Assembly (NCBI RefSeq): GCF_002234675.1
Contig: NC_019864.2
Span: forward strand, 13,595,582 to 13,659,581
DNA: 64,000 bases
Direction of reading: 5' to 3'
Source: Oryzias latipes
Taxonomy: Eukaryota; Chordata; Actinopteri; Beloniformes; Adrianichthyidae
A program made the position numbers and the translations under genes. The notes under the pieces are model-generated. The model was not told where the DNA came from. It searched no databases and saw only the letters and a program-made list of their open reading frames with translations. Numbering within the stretch: the first letter of the stretch is position 1; every line of letters starts with the position of its first letter. This document shows positions 25,265 through 64,000 of the stretch, one piece after another.

Positions 25265-26352
25265 CTTCCCTATATATTTGAAGGTTAAATGTCTCTCTTA
25301 GTGAGTGCACACGCGTGTACTGTAGGTCTTCTCTTGTTTTTTTGAACCAAATTTTGGGTGTCCCGTGAAGATCTGGTGGGGTGGGGTGCAAACACAATTG
25401 CAGGTGTAAATGAAAACGGCTCATGGTGAGGTTGAAACTAAGAACTAAAAGCACAATGTACAGTCCTGGCAGGAAGGCGCACTCACTTCAGGGGCTTCCA
25501 TCACAATCCGCTCTAACAATCACTTAGTGTAGTTCCTCACACTCTGAAGTGCTATTTTTGACAGTGTGGTAGCTTTGCATCTCTATATATTGTCTTGATC
25601 TGAACTAAAAAAAATAACGACTTTATTTCTTGTCAGATAATCAGTAGGACTTTTGTTTTTATGTTTCACCAATAATTAAGTAGATGTTTTGTCTTAAGGA
25701 AAGCCAAAGTGAGTGCATCTTGATGTGATCTGTATTCTATATGGCCTACAAAATCTGTTTTAGTCTGGGTGGAGTTAGAATAAAAACATACACAGGCTCT
25801 CAAATTTCTACAACTTGTTGTTCATATGTATTTTGTACCAGTGAAGCTTTTTATATCCAAAACTAAAGGAAAACGAACACAAAAAGAGGTTTAGAAAAAT
25901 TTAGTCCTCGCCTTCAGTAGTTCTTTGCTTTAGCCTGTTGTTGGCATCAGCTTTTTTCTTTTGCTTTTACCTCTAAAAGATGCCTGATTTTGATTTGAAT
26001 TTCCGTTGGATCTCCACGTGTTCCTTACTTAGTTGATCAGTTTTGGGGAGGGTTGGGATCCTCTAAATTGTGGTAAGTTACATGTTGGTATTTGTGCTCG
26101 CCACTTGATTTAAATGGTCATGAATCTTTACAACCTGTGTGGAAAATTGTCTTAGTGTTAAGGTTAATTTAGTTTGAGCCTTGTTCCCTTTTTATTTTTA
26201 AATTTCCCAGTTTGAGGTTTTCTGTTGTTTTTTTTCCTCCTCCCATAAGTGTGTAGCTAAATGGCTGTGTTCTTTTTGGTCAATGTTTGTGTGGTGTGTG
26301 TGGTTTATTTCTTTCTTTTGCCTCTGTCTCCAAATTAAACCATTTCCCCTAA

Positions 26353-26358
26353 AATAAA
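26353..26358 (+). terminator. celf2: probable distal celf2 poly(A) signal AATAAA
   Basis: Canonical hexamer followed at once by a GT-rich stretch (ttgtgttgttgtgcgtttg), the classic downstream element of a cleavage site. No other strong site follows before the dhtkd1 promoter. Confidence 0.5.
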
Positions 26359-26375
26359 TTGTGTTGTTGTGCGTT

Positions 26376-28100
26376 TGTCCAGTGTTGTAAACACGATTTA
26401 CAGACCCCCCACCCCCCATGTGTCTTTGTTTGGCGTCTTTTTGCAATATAGTCTTTAGAAAAAAAACATCTGGAAGGTTCTGAATTGCCAGGAACTAGGT
26501 TTTTCAAAAAACTTTCAAAATAGAGCCGGTCAATACAAACATGGAGGGAAATAAATCATACTTTAAAGGTTGATATGGTTCAATGTGAGTTTGTTGGTAA
26601 AAGAGTTAAATGAGGTCATTTCCATGTAGTTTTAATAAATTTAGACTCAATTCCTGCCCTCAAGTTGAACCTTTTTACAAAATAATTCTCCTTAATTACA
26701 AAAATTATTTTTCTGTTTTTGCAGTTAACCTAATTTTCAAACTCTCAATAATTCATACTTTATAAAACTTTAAATACAGCATTAAACAAAAGTCCGCTGG
26801 ATTAACTGCAGAAACATCTGTGTGAAACAGAGCAGATGTTGCAGGAAGAGTCATGTTGGAAACCAAAGGAGATATTTTGAAGAGTTTTCTTTGTTGAGAT
26901 GAGAACATATTTATATGAATTTGATAAGTGATCAGGATGTTTTCTGTGAACTGTGTACTAAATAATAATGCAGACATGTCTTTTATTATAGTGTTTGTGG
27001 GGGGCTGGAAGCAAGTCATTGGGATGGTTAAAGAAAGGCAGAATATCATTTATTTTCTGTGGAAAACCATCCAAACTCCAGCACTGGAGTCACAGCATCA
27101 CCTTGTGGGCCTGGTTTGTTTCTGCAATAATGAGGGGATAAAAGATGGTAAAATTTTAAGCACAAAGAAAATGAGCTTGGGCTAAAAGAACAATAGGAAA
27201 GTTTACATCATCTTTGAAAATCTATAAAAATGTTCTGGATGCTGCAGGGATAATCTGTGTGCTGAAGACTGCAGGTGATCTTGGAAGCCTTTGCAGGTCC
27301 GTTCAAAGGAGCTCATTTCCACCGATGGTGACTGGAAGACTTCCCAGGAGTTCAAATCAAGCTAAACTGTTCCCTCCCAATAATAATGATAGAAATGTTG
27401 ACAAACCTTTACCAAATAAAAAAAAATCTTTATTTGCTTTTGGTGTGCTTTGTTAAATTCAGTGTTGACAAAACGTCCCAAATTAACCCCTATTAACGCC
27501 ATCAGGTGAGTTCAGCCAGTTGGAAGTAGAGACACCTGAACCCACCAAACAGGAGGAAGCAGGACAGGAAGTGCTGCAAAATAGAAAGTGTGGTTTGAGC
27601 AGTGCCTGGACTTCATATTTTACCAGATCTCCTATTTTAATTTATATCTTCCCTCTAGCTTTAGAAAAAACATACTCTGGCGCAGCACCGTGACATCCCT
27701 TCCTCCCACTGATCACACCCTGATGTTGGATGGAATGCTGTTCTTTGTCCAGCTGGTACCCGTTTATCAGTATGTGGAGGAAAACAAAATCTCTACATGA
27801 CATTCGATGGCAACATAAAAATAGCTTGTGGCATCAGAAGACAAAATGTTAAGTTTTATCTCATAACCTCTACAGATTTGGCACCATGAAAAACATGTAT
27901 TGCCAAGAGTTATCATAAAAACATTCTAATAAACACATTGCTTTGCTGAATTTAACTGTGACATACATCCACCAGCTTGTGACAACAAATCAGGCGAAAG
28001 TATGTCTCTTTTCTAAAAAAAAAAACACCAGAAGAATAAAAAACTCACCGGGTTTTGTTATTGGATATGAATTATTTAAAAGAAATATTTCTTGGAACGC
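26376..28100. other. celf2-dhtkd1 intergenic spacer
   Basis: 1.7 kb of AT-rich DNA with no gene, tRNA or recognised repeat on either strand. ORFs here are short and without domains. Confidence 0.7.
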
Positions 28101-28256
28101 CCGTTCTTGTTATTGTACTCTTAAAAGCATCAACCAATCAGCTGTCGATGCGGCAATTCCTCCCTCCACGCCCCTCCCCCAACGGCAGTATGGCCGCCGT
28201 CCTCGGCTGCTCACTCCCGCGGTCACATGCGAGATTAAAGGGTTTGCCGCTCCAAC
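28101..28256 (+). promoter_or_regulatory. dhtkd1: dhtkd1 promoter / 5'UTR (CpG-rich, CCAAT box)
   Basis: GC rises sharply before the start codon. A CCAATCA box lies at 28134-28140, about 120 bp upstream of the ATG. No TATA box is seen. The transcription start is not resolvable from the sequence. Confidence 0.5.
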
Positions 28257-41251
<12,995 letters not shown>

Positions 41252-41850
41252 GACTGTCAGACCAACCATCCAGAAAACTTTAAGCTCCTCCGTGTGTTTT
41301 TTTTTTTTTTTTCTGTGCTGCACATGTTGCTGCACGGCAGCTACAAACCACAGTTACATTCTGAGGATGTTTTGGTTCTGAAACACAACCAACAGTGACA
41401 ACCTCATTAAATAACAGCTGTCATTTGGTTTGTCCTCTTGGAGCTAGATTTTAGTTTGGCATTAATGTATTTTAAAAATCAAGGTCTTAGTTCCTGTTAG
41501 ACAGTTTAGAATTGTACAATCATTTGAAGGTACAGGCGCCTTAATGGAGGCCTTAGAAACACGATGTTTACAGCCTGGAAAATGCATTTGTGGCACTGGA
41601 GACCATAACTGCATGTGTGTTAGCTGTAAGACTGTGCTTTAAGAAACACTTTAATGTGCTCCTGCAGTCCACATAGTGTGACAAAAACATCACAAGACAG
41701 GCTAAAGTTTTCATATCTGTGATTGTTTACAGTGAATGAATGAAAATGAACACTTTGTCTTAAAAATTAAGACTTTTAACAGTTACAATAGTAAAATACT
41801 AGTGTAATTTAAGATGATCATAATAAATCTATTTTCACGTTTGAGCGTCT
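41252..41850 (+). other. dhtkd1: dhtkd1 3'UTR (probable)
   Basis: Non-coding, AT-rich. The single canonical AATAAA at 41822-41827 is followed by tcttgtttactgtgt, giving a likely cleavage site near 41850. Confidence 0.6.
41822..41827 (+). terminator. dhtkd1: dhtkd1 poly(A) signal AATAAA
   Basis: Canonical hexamer about 570 bp after the stop codon with a T/GT-rich stretch just downstream. It is the only one between the stop and the Tc1 element. Confidence 0.6.
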
Positions 41851-41894
41851 TGTTTACTGTGTAAATATAATATTAATATTATAATATTCTCTTT

Positions 41895-42010
41895 GCTCGG
41901 ACAGGGCAGGGCTTGGGCAAAGGTCAGGTCAAAGGTGCAGTGAGGGTTAGGTCAATGGTATTGTTTGGGTTGGTCAAAGGGCCGGTTAAGGTTGGTCAAA
42001 TGTGTCTGCA
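41895..42010. repeat. degenerate GGTCAAAG-like direct repeats
   Basis: The unit ggtcaa(agg) recurs six to seven times with variation (caaaggtcaggtcaaaggtg, ggttaggtcaatgg, ggttggtcaaagg, ggttggtcaaatg). It lies between the dhtkd1 poly(A) site and the Tc1 element. Probably a decayed minisatellite. Confidence 0.5.
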
Positions 42011-42387
42011 GAGGTTTCTGCATGAAACAAATGGGCAGATACAGTTGAAACCAGAAGTTTACATACACCACATAAAAACATGCAGCTTTTTTTTTCTCTC
42101 ACTGTCAGACCTGAAGTAAAAGTAAACTTTTCCTGCTTTAGGTGAATTGCGATTCATAAATTTATTTATATTTGCTCAATGTCAGAATAATGAGACTAGG
42201 GTTTTTCTTTAATTACTTTTATCAAAGTGAAAAGTTTACATGCGCCAAGATCACTATGCCTTTAAACAATTTGGGAAACGACAGATGATGTCATGTCTTT
42301 GGAAGCTTCTGATATGTTCATCGATAGAATTTGAGTTTACACACCTGTGGATATATTAAGGCACATTGAATATCTTGTTTTTAAGAC

Positions 42388-44005
42388 ATGAGACGGTTAA
42401 AAGAAATCAGTCAAGCTATTAGGAAGACAATTGTAGATTTGCACAAGTCTGGTTCATCCTTGGGTGCCATTTCCAGATGCCTGGAGGTTCGACGTTCAGC
42501 TGTTAGGACAATTGTACGCAAGAATAAACATCATGGTAACGTCCAGCCAGCGTATCGCCAAGGAAGGAGACGGGTTCTGTGTCCCATAGATGAACATACT
42601 TTGGTCCGATTTGTCCAGAACAACCCAAGGATGAATGCAAAAGATGATTGTGAAGATGCTGGCTGAAGATGGTAAGACTGTCATTATCAACAGTGAAACG
42701 AGTACCGGTACTGTACAGACATGGGCTGAAAGGCTACTCTGCCAGGAAGAAGCCATTACTCCAAAAGAAACATAGAAAGGCCAGATTAAAGTTTGCTAAT
42801 GTACACAAGGATAAAGACTTTCGTTTTTGGAGACATGTCCTGTGGTCTGATGAAACTAAAATTGAACTGTTTGGCCACAATGACCATCGTTATGTTTGGA
42901 GGAAAAAGGGGGAAGTCTGTAGGCCTTGGAACACCACAACAAGTGTAAAACATGGGGGTGGTAGCATCATGGTGTGGGGTTGTTTTGCTGCTGGAGGGAC
43001 TGGTGCACTTCACAAAATAGATGGCATCATGAGGAAAGAACAGTGTGTGGAAATATTGAAGCAACATCTGAAGACTATCAGCCAGAAAGTTAAAGCTTGG
43101 GCGCAAATGGACAATGACCCGAAGCATGCCGGCAAACTGGTTAAATTAAATTAAATTAATTTTATTTATATAGCACCTTTCATGACGAGAAGACAGCTCA
43201 AGGTGCTGTACATAAAAACAAAAACAAATGCAATAAAATACAATAAAATACATTCAATTATCCCAGCGCAATAAAATACACAAAGACAAACACCAGTGGA
43301 TAATAAATAAGTGATTAAAATAAAGAGAAACCAGAATTAAGATAAAATTAAAGAGAGACCAGAAAGCGCCGTCTGCCCTGTCCTCCTCTCGGCAGAGGTG
43401 TCAGTATAGACCCAAACACCCCAGCCGAGGGCGAGAAAACACTCGAAAACAGTCTAATTTGAAATAAAAAGAATATGTGGTAAAATATCATAAATCTTGA
43501 TTAAGCAAATAAAATAATAAAATGATGTGCAAAAACATCATAAAACGTAAAAAGAATGAAGAATAAATATATATGTGATAAAATATCATAAAATATAAGA
43601 ATAGAAAATAGTGGATTAAACAAGTAAAATGCTAAAAATGATGTAGTAAAACATCATAAAACATAAAAAGGCATAAAATCTAATTAAAAGCTAATTTAAA
43701 AAGGTGTGTCTTTAGTTTATTTTTAAAAACCTCCACAGTTGGTTACAAAGTGGCTTAAGGATAACAAAGTCAATGTTTTGGAGTGGCCATCATAGAGCTC
43801 GGTTCTAAATCCTATTGAACATTTATGGTCAGAGCTACAGAGGCGTGTACATGCACAGTGACCTACAAACTCGGCTCAGTTACACCAGTTCTGTTTGGAG
43901 GAATGAGCCAAAGTTTCTACCAAATCTTGTGAGAAGTTTGTGGAGGAATATCCAAGACGTTTGACCCAAGTACTGCAGTTTAAAAGCAATAGTACAAAAT
44001 ACTAA
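42388..44005 (+). pseudogene. Tc1 transposase pseudogene
   Basis: The start MRRLKEISQAIRKTIVDLHK matches the paired-like DNA-binding domain. The frame is lost around 42640-42690 and resumes with TVKRVP and GYSARKKPLLQKKHRKARLK. Catalytic block WSDETKIELFGHND (first Asp) and WGCFAAGGTG are present, then MDNDPKHAGKL (second Asp). A repeat of about 600 bp splits the gene after KLV. Beyond it the frame resumes VNVLEWP, meets a tag where CAG is expected, then NPIEHLW (the Glu of DD34E) and ends near taa at 44003-44005. Breaks: frameshift, nonsense codon and insertion. Confidence 0.85.
43147..43741 (-). mobile_element. LINE/SINE-type repeat inserted in Tc1 transposase
   Basis: Starts with an attaa-type tail followed by tttatttatatagcaccttt and aaggtgctgtacataaaaac; relatives are at 3565 and 57870. 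The host reading continues across it, with tggtta present on both sides (43138-43146 region and 43737-43743), a likely target duplication. The tail on the left means minus orientation. Inside, two ~105-bp imperfect tandem units (about 43460-43555 and 43560-43670) repeat aaatatcataaa...aacatcataaaac. Confidence 0.65.
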
Positions 44006-44220
44006 TGAAATGTATGTAAACTTTTGACTTTGGTGAAAGTAATAAAAACTTGTCCAAAAAATCCCTAGTCTCATTATTCTGACATTTAGCAAGTAGAAAT
44101 AATTTTGTGAATTGTAAGTCACCTAATGCAGGAAAGGTTCATTTTTATTTCATGTCTGACGGTGGAAAAAAAAAGCATGTGTGTTTTTATGTGGTGGATG
44201 TAAACTTCTGGTTTCAACTG

Positions 44221-44818
44221 GAGGTGCAGCAGTTGCAGTAATGTGGTCGCTGTATTGGTCCCTTGTAGTGAAGAGGAAGGTAAGATGATGGATTGACTGG
44301 TCTATCCATGTTCCTACCCTCACCTATGGTCATGAGCCCAGGGTCATGACCAAGAGGATTGTATACTGTATTCATACAGCTGAAATAAGTTTTATCTGCG
44401 GGTCACTGGGCACATCCTGTCATTTTCTGTCTAATCTGAAGTAGCTGGATATATAGAATTACCGTTTTTTTTTTTTTTTTTTGGGCTCATGTACTTGCGA
44501 TTCTTTAAACAGGCAGGAGCATAAATAAGTAACCACAGTGAGTCAATGAGTCTGTTCCGCAGATAATCTGTGGCAGAAGGTCGTTGGGGTGATCAACAAG
44601 ATTCATGCTGGCGTTAATCCCCAATCCTGCATCACTGTGGATCTGCACAAAGTCAGTCCCACAGCCTCCTAATCCTGTAACTCTTTCAGTACAACAGCCT
44701 TCAAACCACTGCTGTTCAAGCTTCTGCACAAGCGTGGAATGAAGAAATTATCTCACATTTTTGTGTAACAACTGACAGCTAAATCTAAGATGGTGTGTAG
44801 TCCCCTCCAAGATATGCT
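44221..44818. other. spacer, nothing recognised
   Basis: About 600 bp between the Tc1 element and the next MITE. It contains a poly-T run near 44466-44482. No gene or repeat family recognised. Confidence 0.6.
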
Positions 44819-45328
44819 TACCGCATTTTCTGCACCATGAGGTGTACTGGAATATAAGGCGCACGTCAAATTGTGTCTTTTGAATTTATGTCATCTACAA
44901 GGTGCACCAGACTGTAAGGTGCATTACGCGAGACAAAAGAGTCTAATATTTCAAAATATTTCCAAAATATTTCCATTAGTCAGTCAGACTTTAACTGTGT
45001 TAACCGTAGAGCTTGTTACATTCTTCGTCAGAAGCGTTAGCCACATTAAACTGTTCAAAATGCCTGTAACTCCCAACCTTAAAACAAAAAATCACAGTAC
45101 GACAGCGCTACATGTTAGCTGCGTCAGCGGATTTACAAGAACACCCAACCTTTGTTAGCAACTCAAAAAAAGAGAGCTGTGATCCTCTCAAAATCACTTC
45201 AATGTCAGTAAACCTAAACAGAATGAATCCATATATAAGGCACTCCCGATTATAAGGTGCACTGTTGTATTTGAAGAAAAAAAAAACTTATCCTTTTAAT
45301 TGTGCCCTATAGGATGAAAAATATGGTA
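44819..45328. mobile_element. TA-flanked MITE with 'ataaggcgcac' arms
   Basis: Left arm taccgcattttctgcaccat; right arm gccctataggatgaaaaata then tggta; these are diverged inverted repeats. Inner repeats of 'ataaggcgcac/aaggtgcac' occur four times (44856, 44900, 44916, 45250 areas). Same end type as the outer element of dhtkd1 intron 7. No transposase. Confidence 0.6.
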
Positions 45329-45421
45329 AACATATTTTTTCTAGCTTTGCAGTTTAGGCTAAGAGAGGATTATCAGTTGGGGCAAATCTTGTACCAGGGA
45401 GAATTCCAGAATGTAGTCAGA

Positions 45422-46244
45422 TTAAAAACCCACTCTGATGAATTTTGTGCTTTTGGTGTTTTTAACATGTCTTTGTAGCATTTATCTGATTATTGTGGAC
45501 ATATATAAGCAAAATAAACTTAAAACTGCATTTCTTAGTATTTCTGTAATGTTAGAAGTGACCAGTAGAGGGCACTGGTAAGTTAAGCATGAAGGGACTG
45601 AGGCGGAAAGAACACGAAGAAGTGGTTGATGAATGTCTGGAACTGGAATGTATGTTAGAGAGCAACGGAGGAATAAAAGTCTCAAGAGTTGAACCTACAG
45701 AGTGTCCTGCAGTCTATTTTATGTCTGTAAGACAAGAACAGACATTACAATTTCATTATTCAAATTTTGGTAAATCAGGAGCAGGTGAAAGTATGCAGTT
45801 GGATAAAACTCTCAGTTGTGATGCAGCAGCTGAAATGGACAGGCCAAAGTCTTCCTGCTCCACTCAATTCCGATGCATCCACTTGCAGACATAGATCCAC
45901 ACACGTCTCTGTTTTCCTCATCCGAGCTAGTACCTGGTTCAAATCTGTATCGCTGCAGTGCTCCGATATGGCTCGCCATTTTTGTTGTACCGCTAATGTT
46001 AACTTGGGGTTGTGAGGGGCCGTAAGCTAGCGGGAGAGAGTGTAAATGATGGGATATCAGTGGAGGCTTACTTCTGTGCCTACTGTCCCGGCCAAAACTC
46101 AGAGGTGCTGCTCTTCAAAAACAATGTCCTAGTTTTTTCTGATTTTGGCTGAAAACGGCATAACCATAAATAAAAATCCCAAATAAAAGACCACTGGGAA
46201 GGCTTTTACAATATATGAAAAATATAGTTGGAGTGGGACTTTAA
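45422..46244. mobile_element. TTAA MITE, family 1, copy 3 (both TTAA intact)
   Basis: TTAA at 45422-45425 and 46241-46244 flank 815 bp. Left end aaacccactctgatg; right end ttggagtgggact. The orientation is opposite to copies 1, 2 and 4. The interior has no transposase. It is the best-preserved long copy in the window. Confidence 0.75.
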
Positions 46245-46361
46245 ACATGCCCAACTGAAACACATAATCATTTATTTTAATTCATATTCACTTAAAGTCT
46301 ATTAAAATTAACAAAACACTATGTGTTGACGTCTTTCAGGAGACGTTCTAGTTGTGCAGTT

Positions 46362-46913
46362 TTAAGGGGCTATATCATGCTTTTCTTCGGCCTTTCAGAG
46401 AATACTATATCTATATTATTGGTACACAAAAGAACGAAAATGTGAGTTATTTTCACTGTTCATTTTCCCCCTCAGAAGTAACACGACTCAACCCTTGAGG
46501 CACCGCCTTTCACTCTGTGTGGGTGCCGCCCCTCTTATGACGTCAACCTAGAGATGGCCCCGGCAGCGTGTCTGCGTTTCTCTCACGGAAACAAAACAAC
46601 ATCTGAACTTTAGCAAAAATGGATGTGTATATAGTGCATTTAAAATGAAAGCGTTTTGCAGATCCCCGCTAGCTCTGCAGAGAAACTGTGTGTGTGTGTG
46701 TTCGCCTGGGGGCGGGCCTGGCAGCGCAGACCTCTTCCTGGAAGGGGCTTGTCTCACTTATCTACGTCACTATGTGAGAACCCGTTTGGATTGGGAGGGG
46801 TTGGTGCAGGTTTTTGATCAAAATACTGCCTTGGGGTCGTTTTTTTGAGGAGTTAACTCTATAATTCCCATAAAAGCTCAAAAAGTTTATTTTACCTGAT
46901 ACAGGCTCTTTAA
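46362..46913. mobile_element. TTAA MITE, family 2, next to camk1d promoter
   Basis: TTAA at 46362-46365 and 46910-46913 flank 544 bp. Left end ggggctatatcatgc; right end gatacaggctc, its diverged inverted repeat. A related chimeric copy lies at 30562-31107. It carries a perfect tgacgtca octamer at 46538-46545 that is mutated in the other copy. It ends about 615 bp before the camk1d ATG. Confidence 0.75.

Positions 46914-64000
<17,087 letters not shown>

Larger units (their letters stand above)
21955..26375 (+). other. celf2: celf2 3'UTR (probable extent)
   Basis: A long stretch without coding potential after the celf2 stop, rich in T and in TG-containing motifs. Candidate poly(A) signals AATAAA occur at 23638, 23988, 25259 and 26353. 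The last is followed by a GT-rich block typical of a cleavage site, so I take about 26375 as the distal end. Long 3'UTRs are normal for CELF2. It contains a run of 16 G at 22737-22752. The exact end needs 3' RNA data. Confidence 0.55.
42042..44220 (+). mobile_element. Tc1-like transposon, broken, with inner insertion
   Basis: Left end cagttgaaaccagaagttta after TA (42040-42041). Right end taaacttctggtttcaactg to 44220, but the expected TA is now GA. The inverted repeats are about 200 bp, each with an outer and an inner copy of the aagtttacat motif (42053 and about 42230; about 43998-44020 and 44200), the IR/DR layout of fish Tc1 elements. A broken transposase lies inside (42388-44005), interrupted by a repeat at 43147-43741. 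Not mobile by itself. Confidence 0.88.

Overview
This is vertebrate nuclear DNA, almost certainly from a teleost fish. The genes are split by GT-AG introns. The non-coding DNA is full of fish-type repeats: Tc1 with IR/DR-style ends, hAT and TTAA-flanked MITEs, tRNA-derived SINEs and GAATT-tailed LINE ends. There are no prokaryotic genes, operons, CRISPR arrays or recognisable RNA genes. I cannot fix the species. Compact introns and the repeat mix fit a percomorph-like fish.

Three protein-coding genes lie on the plus strand. (1) celf2 (CUG-BP/Elav-like RNA-binding protein), start codon 2368, stop 21952-21954: 13 coding exons, 516 residues, three RRMs, then a long 3'UTR to about 26.4 kb. (2) dhtkd1 (mitochondrial 2-oxoadipate dehydrogenase E1), start codon 28257, stop 41249-41251: 17 coding exons, 922 residues, apparently intact. 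(3) camk1d (calcium/calmodulin-dependent kinase 1D), start codon 47528: only the first three coding exons (100 residues) are inside the window, and the gene runs off the right edge. Every exon junction given here was read by hand; phases agree and the joined frames contain no stops.

Layout: 1-2.1 kb is non-coding sequence upstream of celf2 with one TTAA MITE. 2.1-26.4 kb is celf2, whose introns hold few recognisable repeats. 26.4-28.1 kb is intergenic. 28.1-41.85 kb is dhtkd1: 13 of its 16 introns are 70-382 bp, and three (2, 7, 15) are swollen to 2.5-3.1 kb mainly by nested mobile elements. 42.0-46.9 kb is a block of mobile DNA: a broken Tc1 with an inner insertion, a TA-flanked MITE, and two TTAA MITEs side by side. 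46.9-47.5 kb is a GC-rich camk1d promoter/5'UTR. 47.6-63.0 kb is camk1d intron 1, with a pogo-like MITE, a MITE with 6-bp target duplication, SINE and LINE pieces, and a hAT MITE that carries a solo-LTR-like insert.

The three genes do not form one pathway. CELF2 controls splicing and mRNA fate, DHTKD1 acts in lysine/tryptophan breakdown, and CAMK1D is a calcium-activated kinase. They share a chromosomal neighbourhood in human (10p14-p13), but the genes that separate them in human are absent here. I found no undescribed gene system. The most notable signals are the four-level transposon nest in dhtkd1 intron 7, the hAT-in-TTAA-MITE insertion with exact target duplication, the solo-LTR-like insert inside a hAT MITE, and three perfect CRE octamers within 2 kb of the camk1d start.
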